A stretch of 64,000 nt of DNA from Huiozyma naganishii CBS 8797 (lineage: Eukaryota; Ascomycota; Saccharomycetes; Saccharomycetales; Saccharomycetaceae), in contig NC_035933.1 in assembly GCF_000348985.1 (NCBI RefSeq), positions 372,001-436,000 of the forward strand, read 5' to 3'. A program made the position numbers and the translations under genes. Within the stretch, counting starts at the first letter, position 1; each line of letters starts with the position of its first letter. Under the pieces are notes generated by a model. The model searched no databases. It was not told where the DNA came from and worked only from the letters and a program-made list of their open reading frames with translations. Shown one piece after another: positions 48,356 through 59,027 of this stretch.

Positions 48356-51300
48356 ATGATTACAGGTAACAACAACAAGCCATCTGCCAAGTCGCAGAAC
48401 CAACAAGCCCCTCACATCCCAGGCTGTGGCGTCCAGGATGACACCAAACCAGTGAGAATCCAGAAACAGACTCCTAGAGTCCTGCCCGAAACGGGACAGA
48501 ACTTGGCCCAGTTGAACATGTACGCAAGGGGCGAAAAGTACATCGAACAAGGCGTCAACCAGGTCACCGATGACCCTGAGTTCGACCCACAGGCAAGACA
48601 CTACTCCCCAGTTCCCGGCGCAGGCGTCGCGAACGCGTGGGACCAACAGCCAAAACACCAAAAGACTTGGCCTTGTCCCAACGAGGGCAACAAAACTCGC
48701 TCCACTGGTGTCACAACCATGGCCGCAGGTGCAGGCGCAGGCGCCGCCATCCAACAGACCCCTCAGGTCCAGGGAACGACAACCCTCCCAATTAATGAGC
48801 ACACTGAGGCTGGTGCCCAACAGCAACGTGACGCTACTGCAGGTCAGCATCGCCGCGTTAAGACAGGTACCCACGACATGCATTTGAAAGATAATCAAAC
48901 CCCAGTCACAAACGTTCACGCCGATGCTGGTCATCCCGCTGGGAACGTTTACATCGGTACCTATGTTCCAGAGACCGCTGTCGAAAGACAACGTGGGAAC
49001 CAACCTTCACAGGAGAAGGATAAGGACTCCTCAAGTGGCCCCTTGCAGAAAATCAAGGGGATTTTCACCACAAACACTAATGGAAAACCGGACAAGTCGA
49101 AGAAGGAGGTTAACACCCCAGAGAAGTGGGGAGTAGAGAAGGCAGCTGGTCCTGTCGTCTCCTCTCACCCTCAAACACACCAAACTGAAAAAAATATCGG
49201 GGGAGCTGAGATGTACAGGAAACCAAAATACGGGTACGATATGGTTGACCAGCAAATCTCAGACCCTGTCATGGACTTATACGAAAATGCCCATCCATTG
49301 AACAGAAACACCCAACCAAGCACTACCACAGGAGCTCCAGCCACAGGGGTCAAGAAAACCGCAGCACCTGCATCCAAGGAAGTACCTCCAGCCAAGACAA
49401 GTGATCTCGCAATGACGAAGGACAAATCGGGCCCAGAAGCTAGAGGTAACGTTGCTTATCCAAGTACACACGATCCATTTGTAAACGTCCCCACCATTGA
49501 AGCTGTGGAAAGATCTACCGGAAACGTACCCAAGTCGCGTGTGCAACCCAACGAGGCGGACTCAAACGAAAAGTCTGACAACAATCCTACAACATTCCAA
49601 AAGATCAAGAAAGTCTTTACACACAACAGTTCTGATGAGAAATCTTATTCTGACTCAAACCAAGGCTTGAAGTCTCATGCTAATAGCGGTGAAACCTCCG
49701 GGCCTCAGCCATTACACTATCAGGGACTAGAAAGTGGTCCTCAACGTTCCAGAACCTCTGAAGATCAACCTTCAACTCACAAAGCCAGCATTGCTCAGAG
49801 TTTCAAGCCTGACCCAATGCTTTCCAAGAAGGCAGAGCGTACAGTTGGAGACGCTGAACCAGTTCACGACTTTTCAAAGAAGGATGTTGCCAGAGAAGCA
49901 GAAGGTCCTATTGCGGGGAACTTCGAGGCAACTCGTGCCGCAGCCGCCGCTTTTAAGAGAGACTACAGAGCACCCGACCACAATGATATGCACAAGAATT
50001 CAAGGCCTCTCAATGAAAAGGACAATAAGGACGCGGCTCCTGTAAAAGAGGTAGTGCTGCCACCTCCAGAGAGTTCACAACCTATCTTGACAAAACAACC
50101 ACATGCTAAGCAGCAAGCTGTAAACGACGCAAAAGAAGAAGAGACAGAAAATGATGGAACTTCTTCACTACAAAAAATCAAGAAGATATTTACTCCTGGG
50201 TCATCAAAGAAGAACTCTGTGGATGAATCTGCCACGGATACATATGATATTCCTCGTGGGAAGTACGAGGTGAAACCAGTTGAAGAAAGTATCAACCGCA
50301 AACTAGAAACATTACCAAAACCTACTGAGGAGGGTGTTAAATTGGGGTTAATGCCACAAGATTTTTCCTTAAATAAGAAGGGTAATTCTAATGTTGGTGA
50401 AAAAGACCCAGTCAAGCATATCTCCAAGAGAGAAGTTGCTGCGGATGCCCACGGTAAAGAATTCGATTCAACTGCAGCAGATGCTGCTGCCTTGGCTTTC
50501 CAGAGAAGTTCTGAGGACACTAATAATAACATCGACAAGAGTGTCACAGGGATGAACAAATCCAGGACCTTCGAAACTTCAAAGCAAGATGAGGGACCTT
50601 CAAATGGAGAAAAGCATAAAATTGGTTTCCATAATGTTACTGTGAACAAGCTCAAGGAACCAAATTCTTCTAAGAAGCGGGCATCGATTCCTGCACTACC
50701 TTCGGACCCTTCAGCTGACATTTCCCCAAGGAAGATTGATGATGATTACGCTCCTAGAGAAGGATTAGATATTGGGAAACCAGGCGCTTCAAAAAATGCA
50801 GCCCCAACACAGCCACATGCGCTGAGGAATGATGTAGATGCCCTTATATCTGGGGGTTCCAGAGGCATCAGTGAGCCAGACCAATCAAATGTGACAAGGA
50901 AAGAAAGTACTAGAGACTCTACCAATGCCGTATCACATCAAAATTTACAAGACTCGCCATTATCGAGACCGATGATGATGAAAACAGGTGAGCCCGCAAT
51001 TGCTGACTTAGAAAAGAGATCTGGGCACGAATACGAAATGAATAAACCGGAAATAACTCAACCTGTGGTCGATGTTTATCAAGGAGCTGGCAATGCAGTT
51101 AGAGGTTTAGACGAAGGAGGTGACAAACCTTTCTCGACTGAGGGTACCAATGAAAACATTCAAAAAAATACGAACCAGGATTCTACCGGTGCAAACAAGG
51201 AAGAGGAGGAACCTTCAACGCTACAAAAGATTAAGAATCTATTTACTGGTGACACTTCAGAGAAACGTTCTGATGTAAACGGTGCCGAAATGGACAATGA

Positions 51301-53737
51301 GAAAAACTCTGAAACCGCTGAAGATTGGAATAAAGAATTGTCTGAACGCAATTACGAAATGGACGGACAAGAAATTGATGCTCCAACAGTGAATGTATAC
51401 CACGATGACTATTCAATGGGTCATGAGGCTGATATCCCGGGGGGATTGTCAAACATTAAGAGGAATTCTGTGGGAAGCTCTGAAATGGCAAGCGATTGGA
51501 CAAATTCACCTAGTGGAAAGGATTATACATCTTTGAGGGCCGCTGATCCACCAAGGAAAGACATGTCGGTGCCAAATACAGAAAAGTACGATGAAAATTT
51601 GGAAAGAAACGAATTTTTAGATAAAGACACAACAAACACAGAAAAGATGCTTGCTTATACTCTCGGTATTCAAAAGTCTGATGATGCTACCAATCCTTTT
51701 AGAAACACCACGAATGAAACTACCGGGGAAACTAAAGAAGCATTGCAACACAAGGATCGTGACAATTTGAAGTTCCCATTACAATCAAAAGAGAGTCAAG
51801 GCGAAAATCGTTTGAATGAGCCCAAGATGGGTCAGAACAGAGATGCGAACGTGCCTGTGTCAGGTGTTGGCATTGGAACTGATCCTGGTGCTGTTTTGCA
51901 GGGCAAATCCATGGACATCACAAAGGGTGCCGAACGCGACTGGGAAAGAGATGCTGGCCAACAGCAGGACAAGATGGGCCAGAACAGAACCACAGACGTC
52001 CCAGTTTTCGAGTCTGAGGGTGCGGCTGGTGCAAGCACCGTGTCTAAAGGAAGAAACATGAAGGACGTTCAACAAGGCTGGCAAAGAGACACATCTCAAC
52101 AGTTGAGCAAGGATAGCCAATTAACCGTTGATCCACTACAAGGCGGTTATGGAAATCCAATGGACGTTGGTAGTATGGAGGCACCTTCAGGAATGCTACA
52201 CCAAACATATCGTGACCAAAAGGACGATATTTCTAAGATGAATATTGACGATCAAGGTATTTTGGCCAAGCAGCAAAACCCAAGCGTCAATAATCAGAGA
52301 CAAGGGAACACCGAACGTTCAACTGAAATGGATGGAAATGGAAAGCCAGAGAAAAAAAACGTTGCACTACCTGTGATGCTACCTCCTCATATGACAACCC
52401 AAGAGGGTCTTCATGATAATTTTATGGAAGAACATACTTTACAGAAGGAGCCTTACCATAGACCAGAAGATCATAGCCAAATCAGAGAGGGTGTATTTGC
52501 CAAGAAAAGTACTGGACCTCGTAAAGCTGAGGGATTAGAATCCAATAAATCTGGGACCACTGCTGATGTGCAAGGTCAGAAAGGTGTTTACGATTTACAG
52601 TCTAAAGAGTTAGAAGATCCAAAACTTGACATCAATAAGACAGGTTCTGTCCAAGCACAAAGAAAGAAAGAGTCTGAACAAGGAATAAATGAAGCTAGAA
52701 AGGGAAAGAATGTATCATGTTCCAATAAGGCTTCTTCGAGTGTAGGCTCTGAGGGTAAAGACGATTTTGGGACGCTGGCAACTTTAGAAGCGCTATCTAA
52801 CCATCCTGAGTCTCATAGTCAATATTTGGAAGATAGGGATCTATATCCATCGGAAGCAAACAATGACAAACAAACAGTTATCGTTCCATTGAATGCCTTC
52901 ACAGATGGAGAAAGGACTGAATCTTCCATTCCTTCGCCTTCAAAGGACGGTATCTCTGATGATGGAAATAATACAGCTGACCAACCAGCGAAAGGGGAGC
53001 ATGTCAAAGAGTTAAACGAAACCAAGAGAAATCCAAGAAATCCTGGCGATGATGAGATGACGACAAAAGCAGCAGTCCGCGGGATGGCATACAATCAAGT
53101 TGGGGATGAAAGTAGGGCACCTGCTGCTTGGACAGACCTACAGCACGAACACATGATGAAGAACTCAGTCGACTATTCGCCACGCGATGTTGCTCATGAA
53201 TCTTCGCAAAAGGAAGGTCAGTCTAATAAAAAACGAATGGATGATTTTGAGATCAAGGCCTCTGATGGCACAGATAGATCGCAAGATGCCGATGACGGTC
53301 AGGACCACGGTCAACACCGTGGTCGCTATCCAAGTATGATCGACCCAAACGTTGATACCTACGGTTTCCCATCCCGCAAGAGTGTCTTGGAGGAGGGTTC
53401 CGGGCAACACTATGTGGCGACTTCAAGTTCTCATAAGAAGAATTCTGTGGGCTCCAGCTCGTCTGCAGGGGCGTCATCCATGGGGGCCAGATCTGATGCT
53501 TCCCCCATTTTGCAAAGGAACGACTCCAAGAATGAATACGAAGATGCGTTGGAAGGAGAGTCAGACGAGGACGGCCCTACCATCCTTCTTCCTGTGACGC
53601 AAATGACCCCCCGGGACTTGCGGAAGGCCGGCATCGTGCCAGTAAAGCAAGAACCAGAACCAAGAAGGTCGAGTATCATGGGTAAATTGACCGAAAAAAT
53701 CGCGCATGTGATTGGGCCTGTCAAGGACGAGTTGTGA
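48356..53737 (+). CDS. HBT1: Hbt1-like polarity protein, enlarged by internal repeats
   Basis: Hbt1 (Hub1 target) is a polarity protein needed for mating-projection shape. The 1793-residue hydrophilic ORF is much longer than the 1046 residues of S. cerevisiae. It has no membrane segment and is rich in Asn, Asp, Lys, Ser and Glu. A short amphipathic motif L/FQKIKxxFT recurs at about residues 230, 413, 605 and 956. A second motif (YEM/YDM ... I-x-x-P-x-V-x-V/L-Y) recurs with it. A direct duplication of about 60 residues starting MGQNR is near 1157-1250. The N-terminal INTPHIPGCGVQDDTKP-like block and the C terminus (FLPVTQMTPRDLRKAGIVPVKQEPEPRRSS type) look conserved. The assignment rests mainly on position between FMP45 and WHI4. 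Confidence 0.85.
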   Translation: MITGNNNKPSAKSQNQQAPHIPGCGVQDDTKPVRIQKQTPRVLPETGQNLAQLNMYARGEKYIEQGVNQVTDDPEFDPQARHYSPVPGAGVANAWDQQPKHQKTWPCPNEGNKTRSTGVTTMAAGAGAGAAIQQTPQVQGTTTLPINEHTEAGAQQQRDATAGQHRRVKTGTHDMHLKDNQTPVTNVHADAGHPAGNVYIGTYVPETAVERQRGNQPSQEKDKDSSSGPLQKIKGIFTTNTNGKPDKSKKEVNTPEKWGVEKAAGPVVSSHPQTHQTEKNIGGAEMYRKPKYGYDMVDQQISDPVMDLYENAHPLNRNTQPSTTTGAPATGVKKTAAPASKEVPPAKTSDLAMTKDKSGPEARGNVAYPSTHDPFVNVPTIEAVERSTGNVPKSRVQPNEADSNEKSDNNPTTFQKIKKVFTHNSSDEKSYSDSNQGLKSHANSGETSGPQPLHYQGLESGPQRSRTSEDQPSTHKASIAQSFKPDPMLSKKAERTVGDAEPVHDFSKKDVAREAEGPIAGNFEATRAAAAAFKRDYRAPDHNDMHKNSRPLNEKDNKDAAPVKEVVLPPPESSQPILTKQPHAKQQAVNDAKEEETENDGTSSLQKIKKIFTPGSSKKNSVDESATDTYDIPRGKYEVKPVEESINRKLETLPKPTEEGVKLGLMPQDFSLNKKGNSNVGEKDPVKHISKREVAADAHGKEFDSTAADAAALAFQRSSEDTNNNIDKSVTGMNKSRTFETSKQDEGPSNGEKHKIGFHNVTVNKLKEPNSSKKRASIPALPSDPSADISPRKIDDDYAPREGLDIGKPGASKNAAPTQPHALRNDVDALISGGSRGISEPDQSNVTRKESTRDSTNAVSHQNLQDSPLSRPMMMKTGEPAIADLEKRSGHEYEMNKPEITQPVVDVYQGAGNAVRGLDEGGDKPFSTEGTNENIQKNTNQDSTGANKEEEEPSTLQKIKNLFTGDTSEKRSDVNGAEMDNEKNSETAEDWNKELSERNYEMDGQEIDAPTVNVYHDDYSMGHEADIPGGLSNIKRNSVGSSEMASDWTNSPSGKDYTSLRAADPPRKDMSVPNTEKYDENLERNEFLDKDTTNTEKMLAYTLGIQKSDDATNPFRNTTNETTGETKEALQHKDRDNLKFPLQSKESQGENRLNEPKMGQNRDANVPVSGVGIGTDPGAVLQGKSMDITKGAERDWERDAGQQQDKMGQNRTTDVPVFESEGAAGASTVSKGRNMKDVQQGWQRDTSQQLSKDSQLTVDPLQGGYGNPMDVGSMEAPSGMLHQTYRDQKDDISKMNIDDQGILAKQQNPSVNNQRQGNTERSTEMDGNGKPEKKNVALPVMLPPHMTTQEGLHDNFMEEHTLQKEPYHRPEDHSQIREGVFAKKSTGPRKAEGLESNKSGTTADVQGQKGVYDLQSKELEDPKLDINKTGSVQAQRKKESEQGINEARKGKNVSCSNKASSSVGSEGKDDFGTLATLEALSNHPESHSQYLEDRDLYPSEANNDKQTVIVPLNAFTDGERTESSIPSPSKDGISDDGNNTADQPAKGEHVKELNETKRNPRNPGDDEMTTKAAVRGMAYNQVGDESRAPAAWTDLQHEHMMKNSVDYSPRDVAHESSQKEGQSNKKRMDDFEIKASDGTDRSQDADDGQDHGQHRGRYPSMIDPNVDTYGFPSRKSVLEEGSGQHYVATSSSHKKNSVGSSSSAGASSMGARSDASPILQRNDSKNEYEDALEGESDEDGPTILLPVTQMTPRDLRKAGIVPVKQEPEPRRSSIMGKLTEKIAHVIGPVKDEL

Positions 53738-54468
53738 ATGCATCTTCCTTCTTGAAATACCTCGATTCGTAATATCGTATTACTAGTTTCTTGCTTCTAA
53801 GCTATAGTGTTATATAAACACGAGTTTTTATCCAGTACAACGTTTTTTTGGTAAACACGTCTTCTACATGTCCCGATCAATCCTTACACCATCCACGTAG
53901 CCGAAACATGCTAAAGACTCATCTCATCTCTGATGTAAAACTTTACACAATTTGGCGAACCTTCATTATTCCAAAAAGTCACATCACTCTGTACGGACAG
54001 CGAAGACGAAGAAAAAAAGAAATTCAAAACAAAAAGAAAAAGAAAACAATTGAACCTGCTGATTTAAACACACTTATACTCAAAAAGGGTTGCACGTACA
54101 AAGAAGGTACACGACACTGCTGTGCACTGGTACTGAGAGCTTTGTGAGCCTGGCAGTCTACGCTTTTGTTATCCCTGGGAGAGTATTGACTGTGTTTTAT
54201 TTAGATTGGGAAGCATACGCTTAGTGATTGAAAAAAGAAAAGATCAAAAGAGATAATAATTAAGGTACGCGAAAACAGTTTGAGATAACTTGTTCAGCGC
54301 TCCGGTATTTGTATATTCAATTTTCAGGTACGTCTATTGGGAAGCTGTTAGACTTTCTGACTCCCCCATACTTTGCGGTGTTTTGTTCATTTGAAAGACT
54401 CTTCTTTTCTTTTTCTTTCTTTCTCCTCGTATTCTGCTGTTTTAGTCACCTCCCCAACTTGCAAAGTT
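53738..54468 (+). promoter_or_regulatory. WHI4 upstream region
   Basis: The 731-bp gap has A-rich parts (about 54005-54050), a T/C-rich tract just before WHI4 (54395-54430) and an SCB-type element CGCGAAA at 54268-54274, about 200 bp before the start. The segment 54060-54180 is less AT-rich but I could not match it to a tRNA or snoRNA. Confidence 0.5.
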
Positions 54469-56412
54469 ATGTCGCTGATGAACCAACCTAGGTCGATGGG
54501 ATTGGAGGACTCTTTTGGCCAGCAAACACGCTCTGGGACCGATTTGTTTGCGTCACAGGTCCACGTTTCTCCTACAAACAAGGGAATGCTGCACTTGAAT
54601 TCCATCCCTACTCACAGTCAAAGTGAGACGAATATATCACATGCGAATGAACCGGAAATTACGTTTTCTTCGCCCTTCCATTTGGCCAACAACGTACAGA
54701 ATTTGAGCTTGGGTGGTCCTGCTTCCGAGGGTACTTGCTACCGCAACTGCATGGTTCCAGATATGCACCCTGAACAAGGCAATGGCTCGTACTCATTGAT
54801 TGTGAGAAATCTCCCCGCTGATATCACCCATAGAGAGGCACATCTGATGTTTGCCCTGGCAAATGGCGTCAACAGTGTCGAACTTGTCAGGGACGAGCAA
54901 TCACACAGGAAAACCGACGCCGTTGGCACCTCTCAGTCCGTGATTGTTGCCAAATTCAGTTCACTGCACTTGTCCACTGTGTACGCCACAATTTTGAATT
55001 CTAAAAGAGACTTGTTCGGTACAACTTCCACACTCGGTCTAGTTGCCGAGATTATTGACAGCGTCACGAAGAAAGGAGTACCCGTGCCACCGATGGTCCA
55101 ACACTCACCACGAAACTACCGCTTGACAGGGTCTCTAACAAATCCAGCGCTCACGGGTACCCCGACTCAAAATGCAAACAGGTCGTTGCAACAGAGACCA
55201 AGCTTTTTACAACAGGCAAAATCTAGGTTTTCGTTTAGTGATCCCTTCACAAATGACTCAAGCCAACAGGTAAACGGCTCCACACAACATAGTCAGCACG
55301 ATGCAAACACATCCGCCTCTAGAGACACGCCGACAGCAGCTGGCAAATCGCTGTTGCTAATGGAAAATGCTGACAGTGACATCAATGAGGATATCTGGAA
55401 GTCGAACATCCTACCTTCCACGTTCACGGATCCTCCACCAGCCGTATCCACTCCTATCATGGAATGGGGGAACAAGCAAGTCGGCAATGGCACTGCTCCA
55501 AACCAAATCAACCAGATGAACACTGGCAATCCAGGTGCGTTTTTCCTACCCAATGCCACTAAATCTACAGTACAGTCAAATTCAGTGATGCCATACGAAC
55601 TGGGCGGATCGATGAACAGACTTGCAAATAATGGCAACAGGGCAGATCATCCAGATAGGATTAATCCCAGTTCAAGTATTCCCTTTAGTATGGGCAATCT
55701 CTCGATGGAAAATGTAGATGTCAACGGACCAGAGAGCAGCAAGTTTATGAAATACCAGACGAACGGACAGTTGCCCACACCACAACAGAACCCAATTTAT
55801 GCGAATCATAACCAGTTGGACGTGTCCCGGAAGAAGGGAACAAGTATAAATCAATCGCCAATGAACAGCAACTCCAGGAACTTGACTTCCTCGGACGCCA
55901 GCAATTCCAAAGCACCAGCTCAACCTAGTGTCCGCAAAAGTTCCACTGGAACTCCGATATCGATTACTGCCACAGACTCGGATAGCGCTGTGGCTTCTAT
56001 GTCGCAGGCCGACCTGTCACTCCTGGCGAAGATCCCTCCTCCGGCAAACCCGGCAGATCAAAATCCACCTTGTAACACTCTGTACGTGGGGAACCTCCCC
56101 TCAGATGCCACTGAACAAGAACTTCGACAACTGTTTGGTGGTCAACAAGGGTTTAGACGACTATCGTTTAAAAACAAGAACCCAACTAACGTTCACGGTC
56201 ACGGTCATAGTCATGGTCACGGCCATGGTCCAATGTGTTTTGTTGAATTCGAAGATATCAGTTTTGCAACAAGAGCCCTCGCAGACCTGTACGGTAGTCA
56301 ATTACCGCGTACCACCGTATACAGTAAAGGCGGTATACGGCTGAGCTTTTCCAAAAATCCATTAGGTGTACGTGGACCCAACACAAGAAAGAGTGTGACC
56401 TCTTCTAATTGA
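54469..56412 (+). CDS. WHI4: RNA-binding protein Whi4/Whi3, regulator of G1 cyclin mRNA
   Basis: Whi3 and Whi4 bind CLN3 and other mRNAs and restrain cell-cycle Start. The ATG at 54469 ([17 protein letters not shown]) gives 647 residues; upstream codons in frame lack an ATG. A divergent N-terminal RRM-like region lies at about 105-185. The middle is Asn/Ser/Gln-rich and prion-like, with conserved [12 protein letters not shown] and MEWGNKQ. The C-terminal canonical RRM at about 535-625 has [22 protein letters not shown] (RNP2) and [16 protein letters not shown] (RNP1). A His-Gly run ([11 protein letters not shown]) sits in the loop between them, expanded over the GHSHG recalled for Whi3. Position after HBT1 matches YDL224C. 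Confidence 0.92.
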   Translation: MSLMNQPRSMGLEDSFGQQTRSGTDLFASQVHVSPTNKGMLHLNSIPTHSQSETNISHANEPEITFSSPFHLANNVQNLSLGGPASEGTCYRNCMVPDMHPEQGNGSYSLIVRNLPADITHREAHLMFALANGVNSVELVRDEQSHRKTDAVGTSQSVIVAKFSSLHLSTVYATILNSKRDLFGTTSTLGLVAEIIDSVTKKGVPVPPMVQHSPRNYRLTGSLTNPALTGTPTQNANRSLQQRPSFLQQAKSRFSFSDPFTNDSSQQVNGSTQHSQHDANTSASRDTPTAAGKSLLLMENADSDINEDIWKSNILPSTFTDPPPAVSTPIMEWGNKQVGNGTAPNQINQMNTGNPGAFFLPNATKSTVQSNSVMPYELGGSMNRLANNGNRADHPDRINPSSSIPFSMGNLSMENVDVNGPESSKFMKYQTNGQLPTPQQNPIYANHNQLDVSRKKGTSINQSPMNSNSRNLTSSDASNSKAPAQPSVRKSSTGTPISITATDSDSAVASMSQADLSLLAKIPPPANPADQNPPCNTLYVGNLPSDATEQELRQLFGGQQGFRRLSFKNKNPTNVHGHGHSHGHGHGPMCFVEFEDISFATRALADLYGSQLPRTTVYSKGGIRLSFSKNPLGVRGPNTRKSVTSSN

Positions 56413-56977
56413 TCAGGTAATATCTCCGCCACCACTACGCCGACTGTCCATTCCAATTATGCACCAAAATCATAAGAGGGGTACCTGATCTTCCCCGTTC
56501 GTTTTTCTTCTCTCCTCCTATGGTATATACGTATTTCCTCCCCGCCCCACCCCGTATTGCATATTCATCTCTATGGGCAAATTTGTCCCTTTGTCTCATA
56601 TTCTAACATTCTCCTTTGTCCATGGTAGAAATGGTACCTTTATACACGCACGCGCGGGCACAGAGAACAAATACTACCTGTTCTCTTTCCACTATTGCAT
56701 AACTTTTCCTAATGCAAACTACTAACAACTGTTCCCCAATCTCTGCCACTTCAGCTGCCACATCCTCATTGTAACTACCAAAAGACCGGGTGGTCGAATA
56801 TTTCTATGTACTGGTAAATAACAACCTATATATTATTACTTTCTTCTAACACATTCAATTGTTACTCGATATTTGCTATTGCCGAAACGTATAGTAGAAA
56901 GACGAAGCATCTTTTCGTTTCAAATCAGTGTGCGTGTGTATGTAACAATCAAGCGTTGGGGCAACAAAGGAAACAGA
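56413..56977. other. Non-coding gap between the convergent WHI4 and SHS1 genes
   Basis: The 565-bp stretch should hold both 3' untranslated regions. It is pyrimidine-rich on the plus strand near 56500-56620. A TACTAAC at 56721-56727 followed by CAG at 56752-56754 is noted but has no coding context. No gene seen. Confidence 0.6.
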
Positions 56978-58600
56978 TCACTGTTTACCAGAGACGATGG
57001 AGGCTAGATCTGTCAGCGTGTCTTCCTTCTTCAACTGGACTCTTCTTGATCCGAGTGAGGAGACGGATGCACTCCTAGAGTCACTCCCCTGGTTGAGTAA
57101 CTTTTCCCTCATTTTCAATTTCTGCGCTCTGAGCTCTAGTTCTTGTATTCTTTTTTGCAACTCTAGTGCACTTTGAGCCTCCAGTTCTTCCAGTTTTTGT
57201 TGTTTCGCGATGATTCTTTCGTGTCTCAAGACGTAGGGGACCGTCTCCGATATGTTTCTCAATTTATTCCTCTCGTTGATGCCTGGGGACCGTGCCTCCT
57301 TTTTAATACTATCAATGATCTCTTGGTTCTCAGATCTGATCTCGTCGGACATTTGCTTGATCGGGGACTCACCCTGATTGTCCGTCGTAGAGTACGAGCG
57401 CGTCTGCTTCGGGGTTTCCGGCAGGCCTGCCCCTACAGTCAGATGTTGCTGCGATTTGAACTGGCCCGTGTTTATAAGTGAGACAAAATTGCTCAGACTG
57501 GGCGCCTCGCTGACCCTTCGCATCGACTTATCCCCTACCGTTACCGCGTCTCCGTGTGCGGCCGGTGGTGGGTTCTTAGTCACACTGGATAACTTCTCCT
57601 CTCTGTAGTTTTCGTAGAGTAAATTCTGAGTCGTATCCTTGAACTCTTGCAAATGCGAGCCAAAGAGTACGTTTTTCAGGACGAGCAGGTCCGAAACGTT
57701 ACTGTCGTCCACTCTGAGAGTACCCCAGGGGTACTTTCTGACGTACTTCCCATCCTCCTGAGTCTCAGAACAAACGATCGCAAACGGTTGCAATGCAGCT
57801 AACGCCTCGTTCTCCTCCACGGCCTCCAAGTCGTCATCATCAGGGTCTACTTCAAACTTGTACACTGGGATGTTGAACCTGCTGATGTCGTCGTTGACGT
57901 TCTGTTTGAATTGTTTCAGCTCCTCCTTGGTGAGGGAGTCTGCCTTAGCAATGATAGGCAGCACGTTTGTGTAACGGGAGCACATCTTCATGAGCTCAAT
58001 GTCGAGTTCCTTAAGGCTATGCCCCGTAGGTTCCACGAAGTACAGAGCGATGTGTACACGAGTATCCTCGAACCTTGGGTTTCTTCTAATCCGCGTCTCC
58101 TCCGCAAGTACTATATCGAATTGCTGTTCAAGGTAAGAGGTGACCTCTTCGAAGCATGCTGCATCGTCCAAGTTCTCTCCAATTCCGTGAGTGTTGATTA
58201 AATTCAACAGGATCGCGTCCTCCGTGTCCCTTTCGTGTGGGTCCTCCGCGGTCGAAATCTCAAGGGAGGTCGATGTTAGCGAGACGCCGGGTTCCCCATC
58301 AGCAGAATGAGCGTCGAAGACGGACAAGTACGAGGGCAGCCCGTTGTTCGAGGCGAAAGACACGACTTTCGTCGGTGCTGTAACGGTCACCCTTTCGTTC
58401 AGCCGCGGTCCAGTACCACTACCATCAATACCGTACTGGTGAGGGAAGATACTTGACTCGAGCAAGTTGTTAGCAAACGTCGTCTTCCCAGTACCTGCTC
58501 TACCGAGCAACATGATCGAGTACGTGATCCCCCTCCTGTGTTCCTTCTTCCTGCGGAACAGATGCGCAGGCAACTGCGGTGAGTCAATTGAGTCCGTCAT
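56978..58600 (-). CDS. SHS1: Septin Shs1 (Sep7)
   Basis: Shs1 is the non-essential end subunit of septin rods at the bud neck. The 540-residue length is close to 551 in S. cerevisiae. The P-loop is at residues 33-40 (GRAGTGKT). The switch region reads NTHGIG in place of the usual DTPG, a known peculiarity of Shs1, and AKADS provides the G4 motif. The septin unique element lies near residues 290-330, and a C-terminal coiled coil at about 455-510 (RHERIIAKQQKLEELEAQSALELQKRIQELELRAQKLKMREKL region). The neck-bound formin Bnr1 is also coded in this window. Divergent from GCR2. Confidence 0.95.
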   Translation of the reverse strand: MTDSIDSPQLPAHLFRRKKEHRRGITYSIMLLGRAGTGKTTFANNLLESSIFPHQYGIDGSGTGPRLNERVTVTAPTKVVSFASNNGLPSYLSVFDAHSADGEPGVSLTSTSLEISTAEDPHERDTEDAILLNLINTHGIGENLDDAACFEEVTSYLEQQFDIVLAEETRIRRNPRFEDTRVHIALYFVEPTGHSLKELDIELMKMCSRYTNVLPIIAKADSLTKEELKQFKQNVNDDISRFNIPVYKFEVDPDDDDLEAVEENEALAALQPFAIVCSETQEDGKYVRKYPWGTLRVDDSNVSDLLVLKNVLFGSHLQEFKDTTQNLLYENYREEKLSSVTKNPPPAAHGDAVTVGDKSMRRVSEAPSLSNFVSLINTGQFKSQQHLTVGAGLPETPKQTRSYSTTDNQGESPIKQMSDEIRSENQEIIDSIKKEARSPGINERNKLRNISETVPYVLRHERIIAKQQKLEELEAQSALELQKRIQELELRAQKLKMREKLLNQGSDSRSASVSSLGSRRVQLKKEDTLTDLASIVSGKQ

Positions 58601-59027
58601 ACCCCCTGAAGAGTATTGTAGGGCAGTGTAGTGTCCTGTACGGTGAACGGTGAACGGTGAACGTCAGGTAACGCGTCCGCTTGTGCTCTTCAGACGCGAC
58701 TTGAAGATTCGACGAATTCGGCGATGATCCAATTCTCGAGGCGTTCGGCCGAACGACACCAATATTCGGCCGAACATGTATCCGGGTAAATATATTTTTT
58801 CAAGATTCAGTGCCCGTTGGTTTGAACGTGGGACTCATCGTGAAGTGATCGACACTGGCATCGCAGTTATCGACGTTAGCTGCGGGCGTTTTCGCTAATC
58901 TGAGGGCCTCTGAGGATCCAATTACACTTTTTAGTCATTTGGCATCGGTGCCCCGTGGAGTGCTAGTCGCCATTATTGTCACGGTTTTTTGAGGGGGTGG
59001 TGTTTGGAGCGGGGATCACAAGAAATA
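58601..59027. promoter_or_regulatory. SHS1-GCR2 divergent promoter with palindromes, MCB and Reb1 sites
   Basis: This 427-bp region contains three tandem copies of ggtgaac (58642-58662), an MCB ACGCGT (58671-58676), a 14-bp perfect palindrome cgttcggccgaacg (58742-58755), a second 10-bp palindrome ttcggccgaa (58765-58774) and a Reb1 site CGGGTAA (58783-58789). A TATA-like tract follows at 58790-58800. Motif assignments are by consensus only. Confidence 0.7.

Noticed and set aside
54060..54180. Less AT-rich segment upstream of WHI4 as a possible RNA gene
   Set aside because: No tRNA A and B boxes and no C/D or H/ACA box set could be found.
56721..56754. TACTAAC followed by CAG between WHI4 and SHS1
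   Set aside because: There is no fitting donor and no coding exon on either side; it lies in 3' regions of convergent genes.
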